39,807 nt of DNA from Coxiellaceae bacterium (GCA_029210045.1 JARGNX010000016.1:1-39807); one strand, 5' to 3'. Shown: positions 27,286 through 35,869, counted from the first letter of the stretch. Notes: generated from the letters alone by a model not told the origin. Translations and numbers: made by a program.

Positions 27286-28620
27286 ATGCGTAAACCCTTA
27301 CGTTATAGCGCGTTAACATTAGCTATGGCAGCTTGGGCTGCTTTCATGGGATTTCAAAGTGGGTCTTTTTCTCTTGGTTTGCGTCTATCAATGTGTATGG
27401 CTAACATTGGTGATGACAGCTGTTTCACACCCGACAATATTGATCAACAACTAAAAGATTCGTCGTTATTTGTGGGTATGGTGGTGTGCGGCGCTTTAGC
27501 AGGCTTATACCCCGCTTATAAACTAGTTAATGCATACCTTCCAGCCGAACCCGCAAAAAAAGCATCTTATTTGCAGCAGGGCTTACATAAAATTAACCAA
27601 TTTGAGGTTAAAGAGCATAGTGTAGGAAGACATGCATTTAAAGCTTCCATGGCATTAATTACCGCATTAGGTGGGGTTAGTTTTGGTTGGGGCTTAGGCG
27701 TTACATCTGAAACTTCGTGGTGCGAAACCTTTGTAAAGTTTTGCTATGAAACCGACAATCAATACAAGCCCCTATTGATGAAATCATGGCTGTTTTTATC
27801 GCCGCAGATCTTCTTGGGTTTAAATGGCTTACTGGCTGGCTATAAGATTGGTGAGTATGCATTAGATTCTGCAAGTGCTGCTGTTAATCACACCAACCCT
27901 AATCATCACCCTCATGGCACGTCAACATTCTTACGTTATAGCGCGTTAACATTAGCTATGGCAGCTTGGGCTGCTTTCATGGGATTTCAAAGTGGGTCTT
28001 TTTCTCTTGGTTTGCGTCTATCAATGTGTATGGCTAACATTGGTGATGACAGCTGTTTCACACCCGACAATATTGATCAACAACTAAAAGATTCGTCGTT
28101 ATTTGTGGGTATGGTGGTGTGCGGCGCTTTAGCAGGCTTATACCCCGCTTATAAACTAGTTAATGCATACCTTCCAGCCGAACCCGCAAAAAAAGCATCT
28201 TATTTGCAGCAGGGCTTACATAAAATTAACCAATTTGAGGTTAAAGAGCATAGTGTAGGAAGACATGCATTTAAAGCTTCCATGGCATTAATTACCGCAT
28301 TAGCTGGGGTTGGTTTTGGTTGGGGCTTAGGCGTTACATCTGAAACTTCGTGGTGTGAAACCTTTGTAAAGTTTTGCTATGAAACCGACAATCAATACAA
28401 ACCCCTATTGATGAAATCATGGCTGTTTTTATCACCACAAATTTTCTTGGGGTTATCAGGCTTGCTAGCCGGCTTTAAGATTGGGGAGCATGTATTGGAT
28501 TCTGCAAGTGCTGCTGTTAACCGCTTTAATCCTAGTCCTGCAGCAGCACTTCTTTTAGGTTCAGACGGTGCCGCAGCACGTGACCCCACGACCCCTACAG
28601 CAGCAGGACTCATGGTATAA
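27286..28620 (+). CDS. Membrane protein of two nearly identical halves
   Basis: 444 residues made of a 211-residue unit repeated twice, at about residues 5-208 and 216-419. Each unit has four predicted membrane segments and two cysteine-containing loops (CMANIGDDSC and WCETFVKFC) that probably form disulfides outside the cytoplasm. Linkers contain His/Asn/Pro (NPNHHPHGTST), and the tail is Ala-rich (SPAAALLLGSDGAAARDPTTPTAAG). No known family. DNA identity is absolute over about 370 bp and drops towards the end of each unit. The ribosome site is AAGAGGAA, about seven bases before the ATG. Internal pseudosymmetry suggests a channel or transporter-like fold; this is inference. Confidence 0.75.
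   Translation: MRKPLRYSALTLAMAAWAAFMGFQSGSFSLGLRLSMCMANIGDDSCFTPDNIDQQLKDSSLFVGMVVCGALAGLYPAYKLVNAYLPAEPAKKASYLQQGLHKINQFEVKEHSVGRHAFKASMALITALGGVSFGWGLGVTSETSWCETFVKFCYETDNQYKPLLMKSWLFLSPQIFLGLNGLLAGYKIGEYALDSASAAVNHTNPNHHPHGTSTFLRYSALTLAMAAWAAFMGFQSGSFSLGLRLSMCMANIGDDSCFTPDNIDQQLKDSSLFVGMVVCGALAGLYPAYKLVNAYLPAEPAKKASYLQQGLHKINQFEVKEHSVGRHAFKASMALITALAGVGFGWGLGVTSETSWCETFVKFCYETDNQYKPLLMKSWLFLSPQIFLGLSGLLAGFKIGEHVLDSASAAVNRFNPSPAAALLLGSDGAAARDPTTPTAAGLMV
27297..28563 (+). repeat. 633-bp in-gene tandem duplication
   Basis: The segment from 27297 recurs 633 bp later, from 27930. It is identical for about 374 bp (27297-27670 against 27930-28303), then has scattered substitutions for 130 bp and much denser ones in the last 130 bp of each unit. 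The repeat is in frame, so both halves are translated. Confidence 0.92.
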
Positions 28621-28676
28621 GCAACGCAAAGATCCAACAGCTAAAAACACTTAATAATAGCGTAATAAACACACGT

Positions 28677-28682
28677 TATAAT
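28677..28682 (+). promoter_or_regulatory. -10 element for the bPH2 gene
   Basis: Consensus TATAAT with no good -35. Transcription from about 28689 would give a 33-base leader containing AAGGGG. Confidence 0.4.
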
Positions 28683-28721
28683 ATCGGCATATCAATTATC
28701 TATTCTTAAGGGGTATACGCT

Positions 28722-29300
28722 GTGAGCCGAATAACTACTGATTGTGCTACTGATATCAACACATCTAACGATGCCGTTATTGAGGTAAAACCTAAACCCA
28801 TTACGGCATTATATTGGGTATTTGCCAAAGTGCTTCGTTTGCTTATCTACATTGGTATTTTAATAGCTATGTTTAATTTCAATATGTCAACAACGAACCA
28901 GAGCTTACCCGCTGGTCTCACCAAGATAATACAACCGGTTATGAATACGAATGCAGTTTATATTTTATTGGCTGTGGCGGTGCTTGCTTATTTCTGGTTT
29001 CGAAGTGTAGTTAAAGCGTATGATTATAAAGTAACAGATAGCAGCGTGGTCATGCGATACGGTCTTTTGTCCATGAATACGCGCACTATTCCTATTTCAC
29101 AAATTACTGATATAAATATTAGATGCAGCATCCTTGAGCGGTTGTTTGGTATAGCTTCAGTACGCGTTAACTGCATTGGTACAGCCTTACAAGTTGGACG
29201 CAGTAACCGGGCGGGTAATAACACAACCAGAATGGAAGGCTTAACCATGGCTGAATGTGAAAAAGTTTCAGATTACCTTACTAAAAAAATGAGTAAGTAG
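28722..29300 (+). CDS. bPH2 (YdbS-like) membrane protein
   Basis: 192 residues. Two membrane segments (about 32-50 and 76-92) precede a bacterial pleckstrin-homology-like domain of the bPH2/DUF304 type, recognisable from YKVTDSSVVMRYGLLSMNTRTIPISQITDINIRCSILERLFGIASVRV. Such proteins (YdbS, YdbT and others) are membrane-associated with poorly understood roles. The GTG start has AAGGGG upstream at eight bases. The stop lies nine bases from that of the convergent recombinase gene. Confidence 0.8.
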   Translation: MSRITTDCATDINTSNDAVIEVKPKPITALYWVFAKVLRLLIYIGILIAMFNFNMSTTNQSLPAGLTKIIQPVMNTNAVYILLAVAVLAYFWFRSVVKAYDYKVTDSSVVMRYGLLSMNTRTIPISQITDINIRCSILERLFGIASVRVNCIGTALQVGRSNRAGNNTTRMEGLTMAECEKVSDYLTKKMSK

Positions 29301-29309
29301 TGGTATAAC

Positions 29310-30521
29310 CTAGCTTTTGATAGGCTTATTTACCCCCGAGGCATGTCGCTCCTTGAGTTCAATATCGATGTATTTGTCAGTAATCGCGCTAGAGCTATGA
29401 CCGGCATCATCACGCACATGTTCTCGCGGGCGGTGTTTAACATCTTCCGAAATACCCGTATGACGCAACCAATGCACCGTGGCCTCAATGAGGTTATCGG
29501 CTTCTAATGCAAAACCATCACTGCGCAGTTTATCGCTAGCGGTATCAAAACAAAATTGCACGATTTCGCGCACATAGGTTGTGCTTGTTACAGGACCTTT
29601 GCCGCGCACTTTAGGGATCAGTGGAGAATGATCGGCAGGTGAGGGTAAGTCAGATAAGTCTAAGTGATGTCGCCAGCGTTTCAAGGCATTTAACATTTGG
29701 TGGCTCACTGTGATTTGGCGTTGCTTATTACCTTTACCAACAGTAGTAAACCACCAATGACCGTCATGGTCTTGGCAAAAATCATTCATGGTAGGTGACC
29801 AACGTTCGCTGGAAACCAATTCAGAAATGCGTAAGTACATAGCAAATAAAGCACTCATAATAAACAATGTGCGTTCATGCATCTCAGGTTCGGCGGCGGC
29901 CAAATGCTCGGCTGTTTGCAAAACGGTGTTCCATTGCTTTTCTGTTAAGCGTCTAATGCGTTTAGTGTTAGCATGGCGGCGTAGAAATTTACTTTTTTGT
30001 CGAATACTGGCAACCGGATTAATGTCGGTGATTTCTTCCTGAACTAAATAGTTATAAAAGCTACTTAATATCGAGAAGATATCTCGCAAGGCACTCTCTG
30101 ATAATTCATAATCCTGTTTATTCGGTGTTTCACCTTTGCGATGTGCTGATTTTGACACGGTGACCACGAATGGTCGCCAATTTGGATTGGCCTGGCGCCG
30201 AGTGTCTTTGGTAATAAAGCGCGGTGATTTTTTGGTGCCTATCCAATGCGCTGGCGGCTGCTGACAAAAATGCAAGTAGTCTTCAATCTCTTGTCGCCTC
30301 AGCTCGAGTATGGATTTTTTAGCTTGGTGGTATGACCACTGCAGTAAACGCTCAACTTCACGGCGATAGGCGTTAAACGTTGCTTTGCTGCCATCATAAG
30401 CCTTTAAAAATCCAAATGCTGAGTGATAGTCACTGCTGTTGCAGTCGTGATGTGGTGCGTCATCAGATAAGTTATCTAAGGCATCAAATAATGGCAATGG
30501 TGATTTGCTTTTTTCGCTCAC
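29310..30521 (-). CDS. Tyrosine recombinase/integrase
   Basis: 403 residues. An N-terminal core-binding (SAM-like) domain covers about 30-165. The catalytic domain has the complete set: Arg231 in YLRISEL, Lys263 in VGKGNKQR, His350 and Arg353 in HWLRHTG, His375 in AGHSS and nucleophile Tyr384 in DKYID. It is larger than XerC/XerD (about 300) and has an N-terminal extension and inserts like solitary integrases of proteobacterial chromosomes. No other phage or element genes, tRNA or attachment repeat is seen, so the element it came from, if any, is gone, or it is a resident recombinase. It follows the GGQ protein gene by 14 bp. Confidence 0.9.
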   Translation of the reverse strand: MSEKSKSPLPLFDALDNLSDDAPHHDCNSSDYHSAFGFLKAYDGSKATFNAYRREVERLLQWSYHQAKKSILELRRQEIEDYLHFCQQPPAHWIGTKKSPRFITKDTRRQANPNWRPFVVTVSKSAHRKGETPNKQDYELSESALRDIFSILSSFYNYLVQEEITDINPVASIRQKSKFLRRHANTKRIRRLTEKQWNTVLQTAEHLAAAEPEMHERTLFIMSALFAMYLRISELVSSERWSPTMNDFCQDHDGHWWFTTVGKGNKQRQITVSHQMLNALKRWRHHLDLSDLPSPADHSPLIPKVRGKGPVTSTTYVREIVQFCFDTASDKLRSDGFALEADNLIEATVHWLRHTGISEDVKHRPREHVRDDAGHSSSAITDKYIDIELKERHASGVNKPIKS

Positions 30522-30535
30522 AAATAAATTCCTTG

Positions 30536-30961
30536 TTAGTGTTCTTTACTGCTATCCGGCTTTCTTCTACTGGCTTTAAGTTTAGATTGATGAGCCTTAT
30601 TATCAAGTATTTTTTGCTTGGCACGCTTTGATCGTTTTTTCTTTTGACGTCGTATTTTCTCTGCGGCTTGTTTGGCGCGACTTTTTTCGCCCAGCTGAAT
30701 GGTTTCTATTTTTTCGCAAAGGCGTCGGCGTGCATTAAAACGGTTGTATTCGCGTGAGCGTGATTCAGCACATTTGATCATTATTTCGGAAGGGGTGTGG
30801 TAGAGCTGAACACATGATGATGTTTTTTGGAGCTTCTGACCACCGCGACCTGAGCCTAAAATAAAGGATTCCTCTAGATCATCTTCGTTGATGCCCAGTT
30901 TGGCCATTTGTTGGCGCAATTGCTGCCATTTTTCTGAAGTGATCAAGATTGAATTCCTCAC
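30536..30961 (-). CDS. GGQ release-factor-like protein
   Basis: 141 residues. GGQ at 40-42 in SGRGGQKLQKTSSCVQL lies in the class-I release factor catalytic fold, followed by SRSREYNRFNARRRL and a long Lys/Arg-rich tail. It lacks the codon-recognition domains of RF1/RF2. This pattern fits the stand-alone ribosome rescue hydrolases (ArfB/YaeJ-like, C12orf65/mtRF-R-like), which release peptides from stalled ribosomes via a basic tail in the mRNA channel. The GGQ is closer to the C12orf65-type group than to ArfB. It is followed by the recombinase gene at 14 bp. Confidence 0.85.
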   Translation of the reverse strand: MRNSILITSEKWQQLRQQMAKLGINEDDLEESFILGSGRGGQKLQKTSSCVQLYHTPSEIMIKCAESRSREYNRFNARRRLCEKIETIQLGEKSRAKQAAEKIRRQKKKRSKRAKQKILDNKAHQSKLKASRRKPDSSKEH

Positions 30962-31020
30962 ATTAATTCATGGGGTTATTAAACCATAAAAACCTAATAA
31001 AGCGTATGTTTGGTTATATC

Positions 31021-31048
31021 TTGAACAATGCTTGAGTGTGCGTATAAT
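31021..31048 (+). promoter_or_regulatory. Strong sigma-70 promoter for orphan gene A2
   Basis: TTGAAC at 31021-31026 and consensus TATAAT at 31043-31048, spaced by 16 bp. It is the best promoter in the window. The expected start near 31055 gives a 37-base leader. Confidence 0.75.
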
Positions 31049-31091
31049 GCTGTGTCTATTTGAATAGTGATAATTATCCAGTGAGTTGCGC

Positions 31092-32162
31092 ATGATCAAA
31101 GTTGAAAACATTGAAAAGCGAGGTTGGCGAAAATTTTATTTTGAAAGTCAGATGCAGCGTCAATTCAAGTACCCCAAAGGATATATGCATAAGGTTCGCA
31201 TTAATCTCTTAGAGGGTGACTACGAGGCATTAAGAGACAAGCTGATCGATTACTTGGTTCCTGACGACCCAACGGCTAATGAGGCATATTTTGAACATCG
31301 AGGCCTGCATGTAGTAAGGCAATTTAAAATTGCAAAAGACGCTTATAAGAAAAAATGGGCTAAGGAAGATGGGTATCTATTAAACAATAAGCAATTTACA
31401 ATATATTTGCAGAACGATGTCAGCAATGAAGACTTGAGAAGCTTTATTGATAAGCTACAAGCTTTTTTAACCTCAGAAAATGCCAAACCAGCTACGCCTT
31501 CAATGAATGACTATGCCGTTGCTGGATGTGCAAACATCAGTATGCGATTAGACATTATCAATGGAAAAGGAGTTAAGTCAGATAAGCTAACAACCCGGCG
31601 AGATTATCGAGAGGCTTATCATCGACTTCAACGTGACTCATCTGCGCATGACTATTTTAATAAAGGCATTGCAGTGCGAGCTAGTGAGTTTGATGCGATT
31701 CATGAGCTCATGGCTCATGGTTTTAGATTGGTGGAATCGCAGATCACGAATATTGGTGCTTTATGCCAAGCTATTGCGAGTGATTTTCGACAAATGCAGT
31801 GCTGTATATTAGATAAAAATGTAGAGCAAGTGCGCTCCCACTTGGTTGCCGTTAAACAATCGATGAAACAATTACTCCAGCATGCGAAAGGGCAAAGCTT
31901 ACGCTCGGGTATGGTTGAATTGTATCTATATAAAGCGGCTGAACAGGTAATGGGGGCGGTGGGTAAAAAATACATTGGCTCAATTAAAGAAGAATATACA
32001 CTTCAAACACAATCCAGTTGCTGTTATGCATTTTCAACACTTTTTAGTCGTCCAAGTCAACGGCCAGCTGTAAGGTTAAGGAAAAATCGAGAGGCAGAGG
32101 AGGCATTGCTACAAACCTACCTGGATTCTATAGGTGGCGCTGCTGAAGAACTCAGCTATTAA
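31092..32162 (+). CDS. Orphan protein A2 (paralogue of the gene at 194)
   Basis: 356 residues. It is homologous along its length to the product of 194-1384: KVRINLL..., DYAVAGCANISMRLDIINGK and a helical block (GALCQAIASDFRQ, NVEQVRSHLVAVKQSMKQLLQ). The N-terminal half reads as an alpha/beta domain and the C-terminal half as a helical bundle. It lacks the acidic tail of A1 and instead has a Cys-rich patch (SSCCYAF) and a Glu-rich terminal helix (REAEEALL...GGAAEELSY). The ATG at 31092 is preferred to the TTG at 31086. A strong own promoter suggests expression as a single gene. Function unknown. Confidence 0.8.
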   Translation: MIKVENIEKRGWRKFYFESQMQRQFKYPKGYMHKVRINLLEGDYEALRDKLIDYLVPDDPTANEAYFEHRGLHVVRQFKIAKDAYKKKWAKEDGYLLNNKQFTIYLQNDVSNEDLRSFIDKLQAFLTSENAKPATPSMNDYAVAGCANISMRLDIINGKGVKSDKLTTRRDYREAYHRLQRDSSAHDYFNKGIAVRASEFDAIHELMAHGFRLVESQITNIGALCQAIASDFRQMQCCILDKNVEQVRSHLVAVKQSMKQLLQHAKGQSLRSGMVELYLYKAAEQVMGAVGKKYIGSIKEEYTLQTQSSCCYAFSTLFSRPSQRPAVRLRKNREAEEALLQTYLDSIGGAAEELSY

Positions 32163-33356
32163 TTAATGTATAGTCGATAATATCCTAATTTGATTGTATA
32201 AAGCCGGGGCTAACTCATGCACTACTTCATATTCAGCTGATTTTTTTTGTTTACCGTGATATTTCATGCCCACATTAACACTGGCGACAAAGATAATATT
32301 GGTCTTTGGGTTCCATTGATACCAGGTGGAATAGCCCCAGGCGCCGCCTAAGTATCCCCAATTGGCACCATCACGCGCTGGGTAGTACGAACGAAATACA
32401 CCTAAACCGTATGCATCTTGCTTGGGGTTATCGGTGATTTGACCGGTGGTTTTGGAGTAGGGAGTGAGCATTTGCTGGAGTGATTCTTTTGACAGTATTT
32501 TACCGTTGAATAAAGCATGTAACCATTCAACGAGCCGGGATGGTTGCGCGATCATAGCGCCAGCTGCGCCTGCTTGTGACATATTGACATTGGTGCGGTT
32601 TATTAAGTTTTTACCGTAGCCTTTGGCCATGCGTTGAGAGAGGTTTTTGCTGTATTGATGTGGTACGTACGCAATATCTTCAATACCTAGAGGGCGTAAT
32701 AACCACCAATTAATTTGTCGGCCTAGCGGTCTTTTATTAACGCGCTCTAGTAACATACCTAACAAATAATAATTCGTATCTGAATAGTGCCAACCTTTAC
32801 CGGGTTTAAAATATGACGGTTGTGATAAAGCGATATCAATGATTTGTTTTGCTTTCCAGGCTTTAGTTGACTGTGATCGCCATTGTTTATTAAAGTTAGC
32901 ATTGTCTGTGTAGTTATAAATACCGCTAGTCATATTCATCAATTGGCGAAGTGTTACATTTCCCCAGGCTTTTGCGGCTTTTTTTGGCAACCACTGACCG
33001 TATTTTTCAACGGTTTGTGCAATGGTTTCATCTAACTTTAATTTGTGTTGACCTATCATTAGCAGGGTTAGGGCCGCAACAAAGGTTTTAGTGACGCTAG
33101 CAATTTCGTATAAATCTTCAGTATTCGCCAGTGTTTTTTTGTCTATATTACTAATCCCTTCTGCGCAACTGACTTGAATGCCACTTGGTAAAATTGTAGA
33201 AAATGAAACCGCTGGAATGCCGATGCGTTTAATATTTTTTTGTAGAATTTTACTATAGGGTTCACAGGGGTTAGAAGGCTTGGCGGTCATCATGGTTGGT
33301 AAAATAAACACCACCACACTTAATGAGATATATCGCATAAGTCTGCTTTTAATCAT
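32163..33356 (-). CDS. Secreted serine hydrolase, beta-lactamase/DD-peptidase fold (second copy)
   Basis: 397 residues with an N-terminal signal segment (RYISLSVVVFILPTMMTA). Catalytic SxxK is Ser87-Val-Thr-Lys90, and the second motif is Tyr191-Ser-Asp193 (YSD, against the usual YxN, as in some esterases of the family). It shares the fold and the NMTSGI...PGKGWHYSDTNY pattern with the gene at 14302, but the two have diverged well beyond recent duplication. A WGYLGGAWGYSTWYQW segment near the C-terminus may hold the third motif. The stop codon abuts that of orphan A2. Confidence 0.82.
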   Translation of the reverse strand: MIKSRLMRYISLSVVVFILPTMMTAKPSNPCEPYSKILQKNIKRIGIPAVSFSTILPSGIQVSCAEGISNIDKKTLANTEDLYEIASVTKTFVAALTLLMIGQHKLKLDETIAQTVEKYGQWLPKKAAKAWGNVTLRQLMNMTSGIYNYTDNANFNKQWRSQSTKAWKAKQIIDIALSQPSYFKPGKGWHYSDTNYYLLGMLLERVNKRPLGRQINWWLLRPLGIEDIAYVPHQYSKNLSQRMAKGYGKNLINRTNVNMSQAGAAGAMIAQPSRLVEWLHALFNGKILSKESLQQMLTPYSKTTGQITDNPKQDAYGLGVFRSYYPARDGANWGYLGGAWGYSTWYQWNPKTNIIFVASVNVGMKYHGKQKKSAEYEVVHELAPALYNQIRILSTIH

Positions 33357-33447
33357 AATAAACCCCGGAGCATTGATCAGTTCGTGTGCTTCGCGATTAT
33401 GATAGCAAGCTTATTTCGTGTTGGGTAGCGAATAGTCAATCACGGTG

Positions 33448-33476
33448 TTGACGCCACTCAGTAATTCACCCATGAT
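33448..33476 (+). promoter_or_regulatory. Promoter of the APC permease gene
   Basis: TTGACG at 33448-33453 and CATGAT at 33471-33476 are separated by exactly 17 bp. Transcription would start near 33483. Confidence 0.55.
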
Positions 33477-33502
33477 GTGTTGGTAGGGAGACAACACATC
33501 AT
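33472..33502 (+). promoter_or_regulatory. 11-bp perfect inverted repeat at the permease start site
   Basis: ATGATGTGTTG at 33472-33482 and CAACACATCAT at 33492-33502 flank a 9-base centre. The left arm overlaps the -10 and the expected start site, and the right arm ends four bases before the ribosome site GGAGGT. It could be an operator for a repressor or an mRNA hairpin next to the ribosome site. Confidence 0.55.
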
Positions 33503-33517
33503 CATGGAGGTGGATTT

Positions 33518-35053
33518 TTGACCGCTGGACAACCAAAACAAACCAGTTTATTTACCGCAATAGGTATTGGTGTCGGCTCGATGATCGGCAGTGGTTGGTT
33601 ATTTGCTGCTTACTATAGCTCCAAATATGCAGGTCCCATTTCTATATTGTCATGGTTGATCGGTGCTTTTATTGCGCTTTGCTTGGCTTTTTTGCTGTCT
33701 GAAATTGTCGGCTTATATCAAGAGCGCGGCCTGATGGCTCGTTTATTAACCATTAGTCACAACCGCGATGTAGGATTCGTTGTCGCCATATCCAATTGGC
33801 TTGGCATGGTGATTGTTATTCCATCTGAAGCGGAAGCTACCACCCAATATTTAAGTACGATCTACCCTTCCTGGTCACATTTTATATTTAATAACCACCA
33901 ATTAACGGTGTATGGCATATTGATTGTTTGCGCTTTAATGTTAATTTATGGATTTATCAATTATTGGGGTATACACGGTTTAGCAAAAGCGAATAACGCC
34001 ATTACCTTTATCAAGCTCGCCATACCGCTCATTACTGGTATTACCATTATGGTGGCTGCTTTTCACCCGGGTAACTTTACAGCTTATCACAACACAATTG
34101 CTCCTTATGGCGTGGGTAAGGCATTTGGTGCGGTGATTAATAGCGGTATCTTTTATGCTTTCTATGGCTTTTCAATGATTAGTATTTTTGCGTCTGAAAT
34201 TAAAAAACCTCGCAGAAATGTGCCAATTGCACTGATTGTTTCGGTGGTTTTATGCTTATTAATTTACTTAGTGCTGCAAGTTGCATTTATTGGCGCGCAA
34301 CCTACGGCCACTGTGTTAAAGGGTTGGCATACACTATCATTCACATCACCATTAGCTCAGTTAACGTTGATGTTAAATTTAAATTTATTGGCGATTGTTT
34401 TGTATATTGATTCAGCGGTGAGCCCATCAGGCACAGGTATTGTTTATACTGGGACCGCATCACGTAATTTAACTGCTATGGCACAAGACAAGCAAATGCC
34501 CAGCTTTTTTGATTCACTGCATCCGATACATAATTTTTCACGTCGATCATTATTTTTTAGTTTATTATTCTGCTTTGTAATGGTGATATTCTTTGATAAC
34601 TGGCAGAAAATCATGGTAATCGTCAGTGTCTTCCAGCTCATTACTTGTATTGCGCTGCCAGTTGCTTTTACTAAGCTGCGGCAGGCCGAGAAGGATAGAG
34701 AGCGAATATTCAGAGTGCCATTTGGCAACACCATTAGTTTTTTAATTTACCTTCTGTTGTCGTATCTATTGATACAGGCGCCACCGATAGCGCTGTTTAC
34801 TTCACTTGGATTGCATAGCGTATTTTTTCTGGCTTACAGCATTAGTTTTTATCGTCATGATGCTATTAAAATCTTCCATGCATTTCAATCATCACTAGGA
34901 ATTTTTATCTATTTAGCCTTTACTGCTTTATACGGTTATGTAAGACAAGAGCATTTGCTCAGTCAGCCGCTATTATTTATTAGCTTCTTTGCCATTGCTA
35001 TCGGTGTGTATTTTATCATGTTAAAGCAAAGAGATTACCAAACTGCACCTTAG
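33518..35053 (+). CDS. APC-superfamily amino acid permease
   Basis: 511 residues with about 12 membrane helices. The first helix carries the substrate-binding signature GIGVGSMIGSGWLF; later segments include a conserved Glu in FLLSEIVGLY and a typical FYAFYGFSMISIFASEIKKPRRNVP (helix 6 plus loop). Family members exchange or import amino acids or polyamines; the substrate is open. Translation starts with TTG, but GGAGGT at 33506-33511 is a perfect ribosome site six bases away. It has a good promoter with an operator-like palindrome. Confidence 0.9.
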   Translation: MTAGQPKQTSLFTAIGIGVGSMIGSGWLFAAYYSSKYAGPISILSWLIGAFIALCLAFLLSEIVGLYQERGLMARLLTISHNRDVGFVVAISNWLGMVIVIPSEAEATTQYLSTIYPSWSHFIFNNHQLTVYGILIVCALMLIYGFINYWGIHGLAKANNAITFIKLAIPLITGITIMVAAFHPGNFTAYHNTIAPYGVGKAFGAVINSGIFYAFYGFSMISIFASEIKKPRRNVPIALIVSVVLCLLIYLVLQVAFIGAQPTATVLKGWHTLSFTSPLAQLTLMLNLNLLAIVLYIDSAVSPSGTGIVYTGTASRNLTAMAQDKQMPSFFDSLHPIHNFSRRSLFFSLLFCFVMVIFFDNWQKIMVIVSVFQLITCIALPVAFTKLRQAEKDRERIFRVPFGNTISFLIYLLLSYLLIQAPPIALFTSLGLHSVFFLAYSISFYRHDAIKIFHAFQSSLGIFIYLAFTALYGYVRQEHLLSQPLLFISFFAIAIGVYFIMLKQRDYQTAP

Positions 35054-35088
35054 CTCAAATGACTCGTAAATCCGTATGGATATCTTGG

Positions 35089-35742
35089 CTAAGGACTCGC
35101 TCTAGGCTGTTCTGGATCCTCATAAACCGTGCTGTCCTTATCGGTGCCGTCTTCAAGTAAAGGTGCTTGAAATACATCAGAACCGCATTGTAAGTGTCTA
35201 AGCGTAACCTTATTTAGCTGTGTGCTAAGGAATGAGGTGGCACATACAATGATCGCAACTACCATTACACTGATAGTAATCCATTGAGGAGAGTTTCCGA
35301 CATATGCACCTTTGCTTCCACCGGCCGGAACAATAGCATCTGCAAGCCTTTGGAATAATTTACTCGATATAATCGCAGTGGTAGATAACGTAGTGTCCTT
35401 ACAGCTGCTATAAGGGAAGCTACCAAATGTATTGAGATACCCTATAACATTGCGTTCAGTTGTTGGCGTGATGCTAAGGCCGGGGAGTTGTGCTAGTAGC
35501 TGAGACAACTGCGTAACACTAAGTTGATTGCTCGCTGCTAGCTGAGCAAGAGGATGCTCTTTAGAAATATTATAATCAAAAATATTGTAGTAAGTGTTGT
35601 CGATGTGGTCACATTCTATTAACGAATAAATAATTCCACCTAGTAATACGAGCGTGCTTGCTGCGCCAATAGCTGTGCCGTATGCTATTTTTTTGTTCGT
35701 CGCAACAATTGCTTTTTCATTTGTCGGGTCGGTATTGCGCAT
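35089..35742 (-). CDS. Two-span membrane orphan protein
   Basis: 217 residues, unrecognised. Membrane segments are at about 20-45 (AYGTAIGAASTLVLLGGIIYSLI) and 153-175 (WITISVMVVAIIVCATSF), enclosing a 110-residue loop with two cysteines (ECDHIDN and SSCKDT), then an acidic, Pro-rich C-terminal tail (LLEDGTDKDSTVYEDPEQPRASP). GGGAG sits before the ATG. The two-hairpin layout with polar ends occurs in integral-membrane effectors of intracellular bacteria, but that is only a structural analogy. Confidence 0.6.
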   Translation of the reverse strand: MRNTDPTNEKAIVATNKKIAYGTAIGAASTLVLLGGIIYSLIECDHIDNTYYNIFDYNISKEHPLAQLAASNQLSVTQLSQLLAQLPGLSITPTTERNVIGYLNTFGSFPYSSCKDTTLSTTAIISSKLFQRLADAIVPAGGSKGAYVGNSPQWITISVMVVAIIVCATSFLSTQLNKVTLRHLQCGSDVFQAPLLEDGTDKDSTVYEDPEQPRASP

Positions 35743-35769
35743 TTTTGTCTCCCAGTGATTGCAATAAGC

Positions 35770-35797
35770 TGCATAGTTTAAAACAATTGAGAGTCAA
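35770..35797 (-). promoter_or_regulatory. Promoter of the two-span membrane protein gene
   Basis: On the minus strand TTGACT (35797-35792) and TATGCA (35775-35770) are 16 bp apart. The leader of about 20 bases contains GGGAG. Confidence 0.45.
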
Positions 35798-35869
35798 TAA
35801 GTTAGAAAATATCTATATTTAACAGTATGTTAAGTTATATAAAATCTAACTACTTGCCATTTGATGTAG

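Noticed and set aside
29310..30961. Prophage or integrative element around the recombinase
   Set aside because: No structural, replication or transfer genes, no tRNA and no flanking direct repeats were seen.
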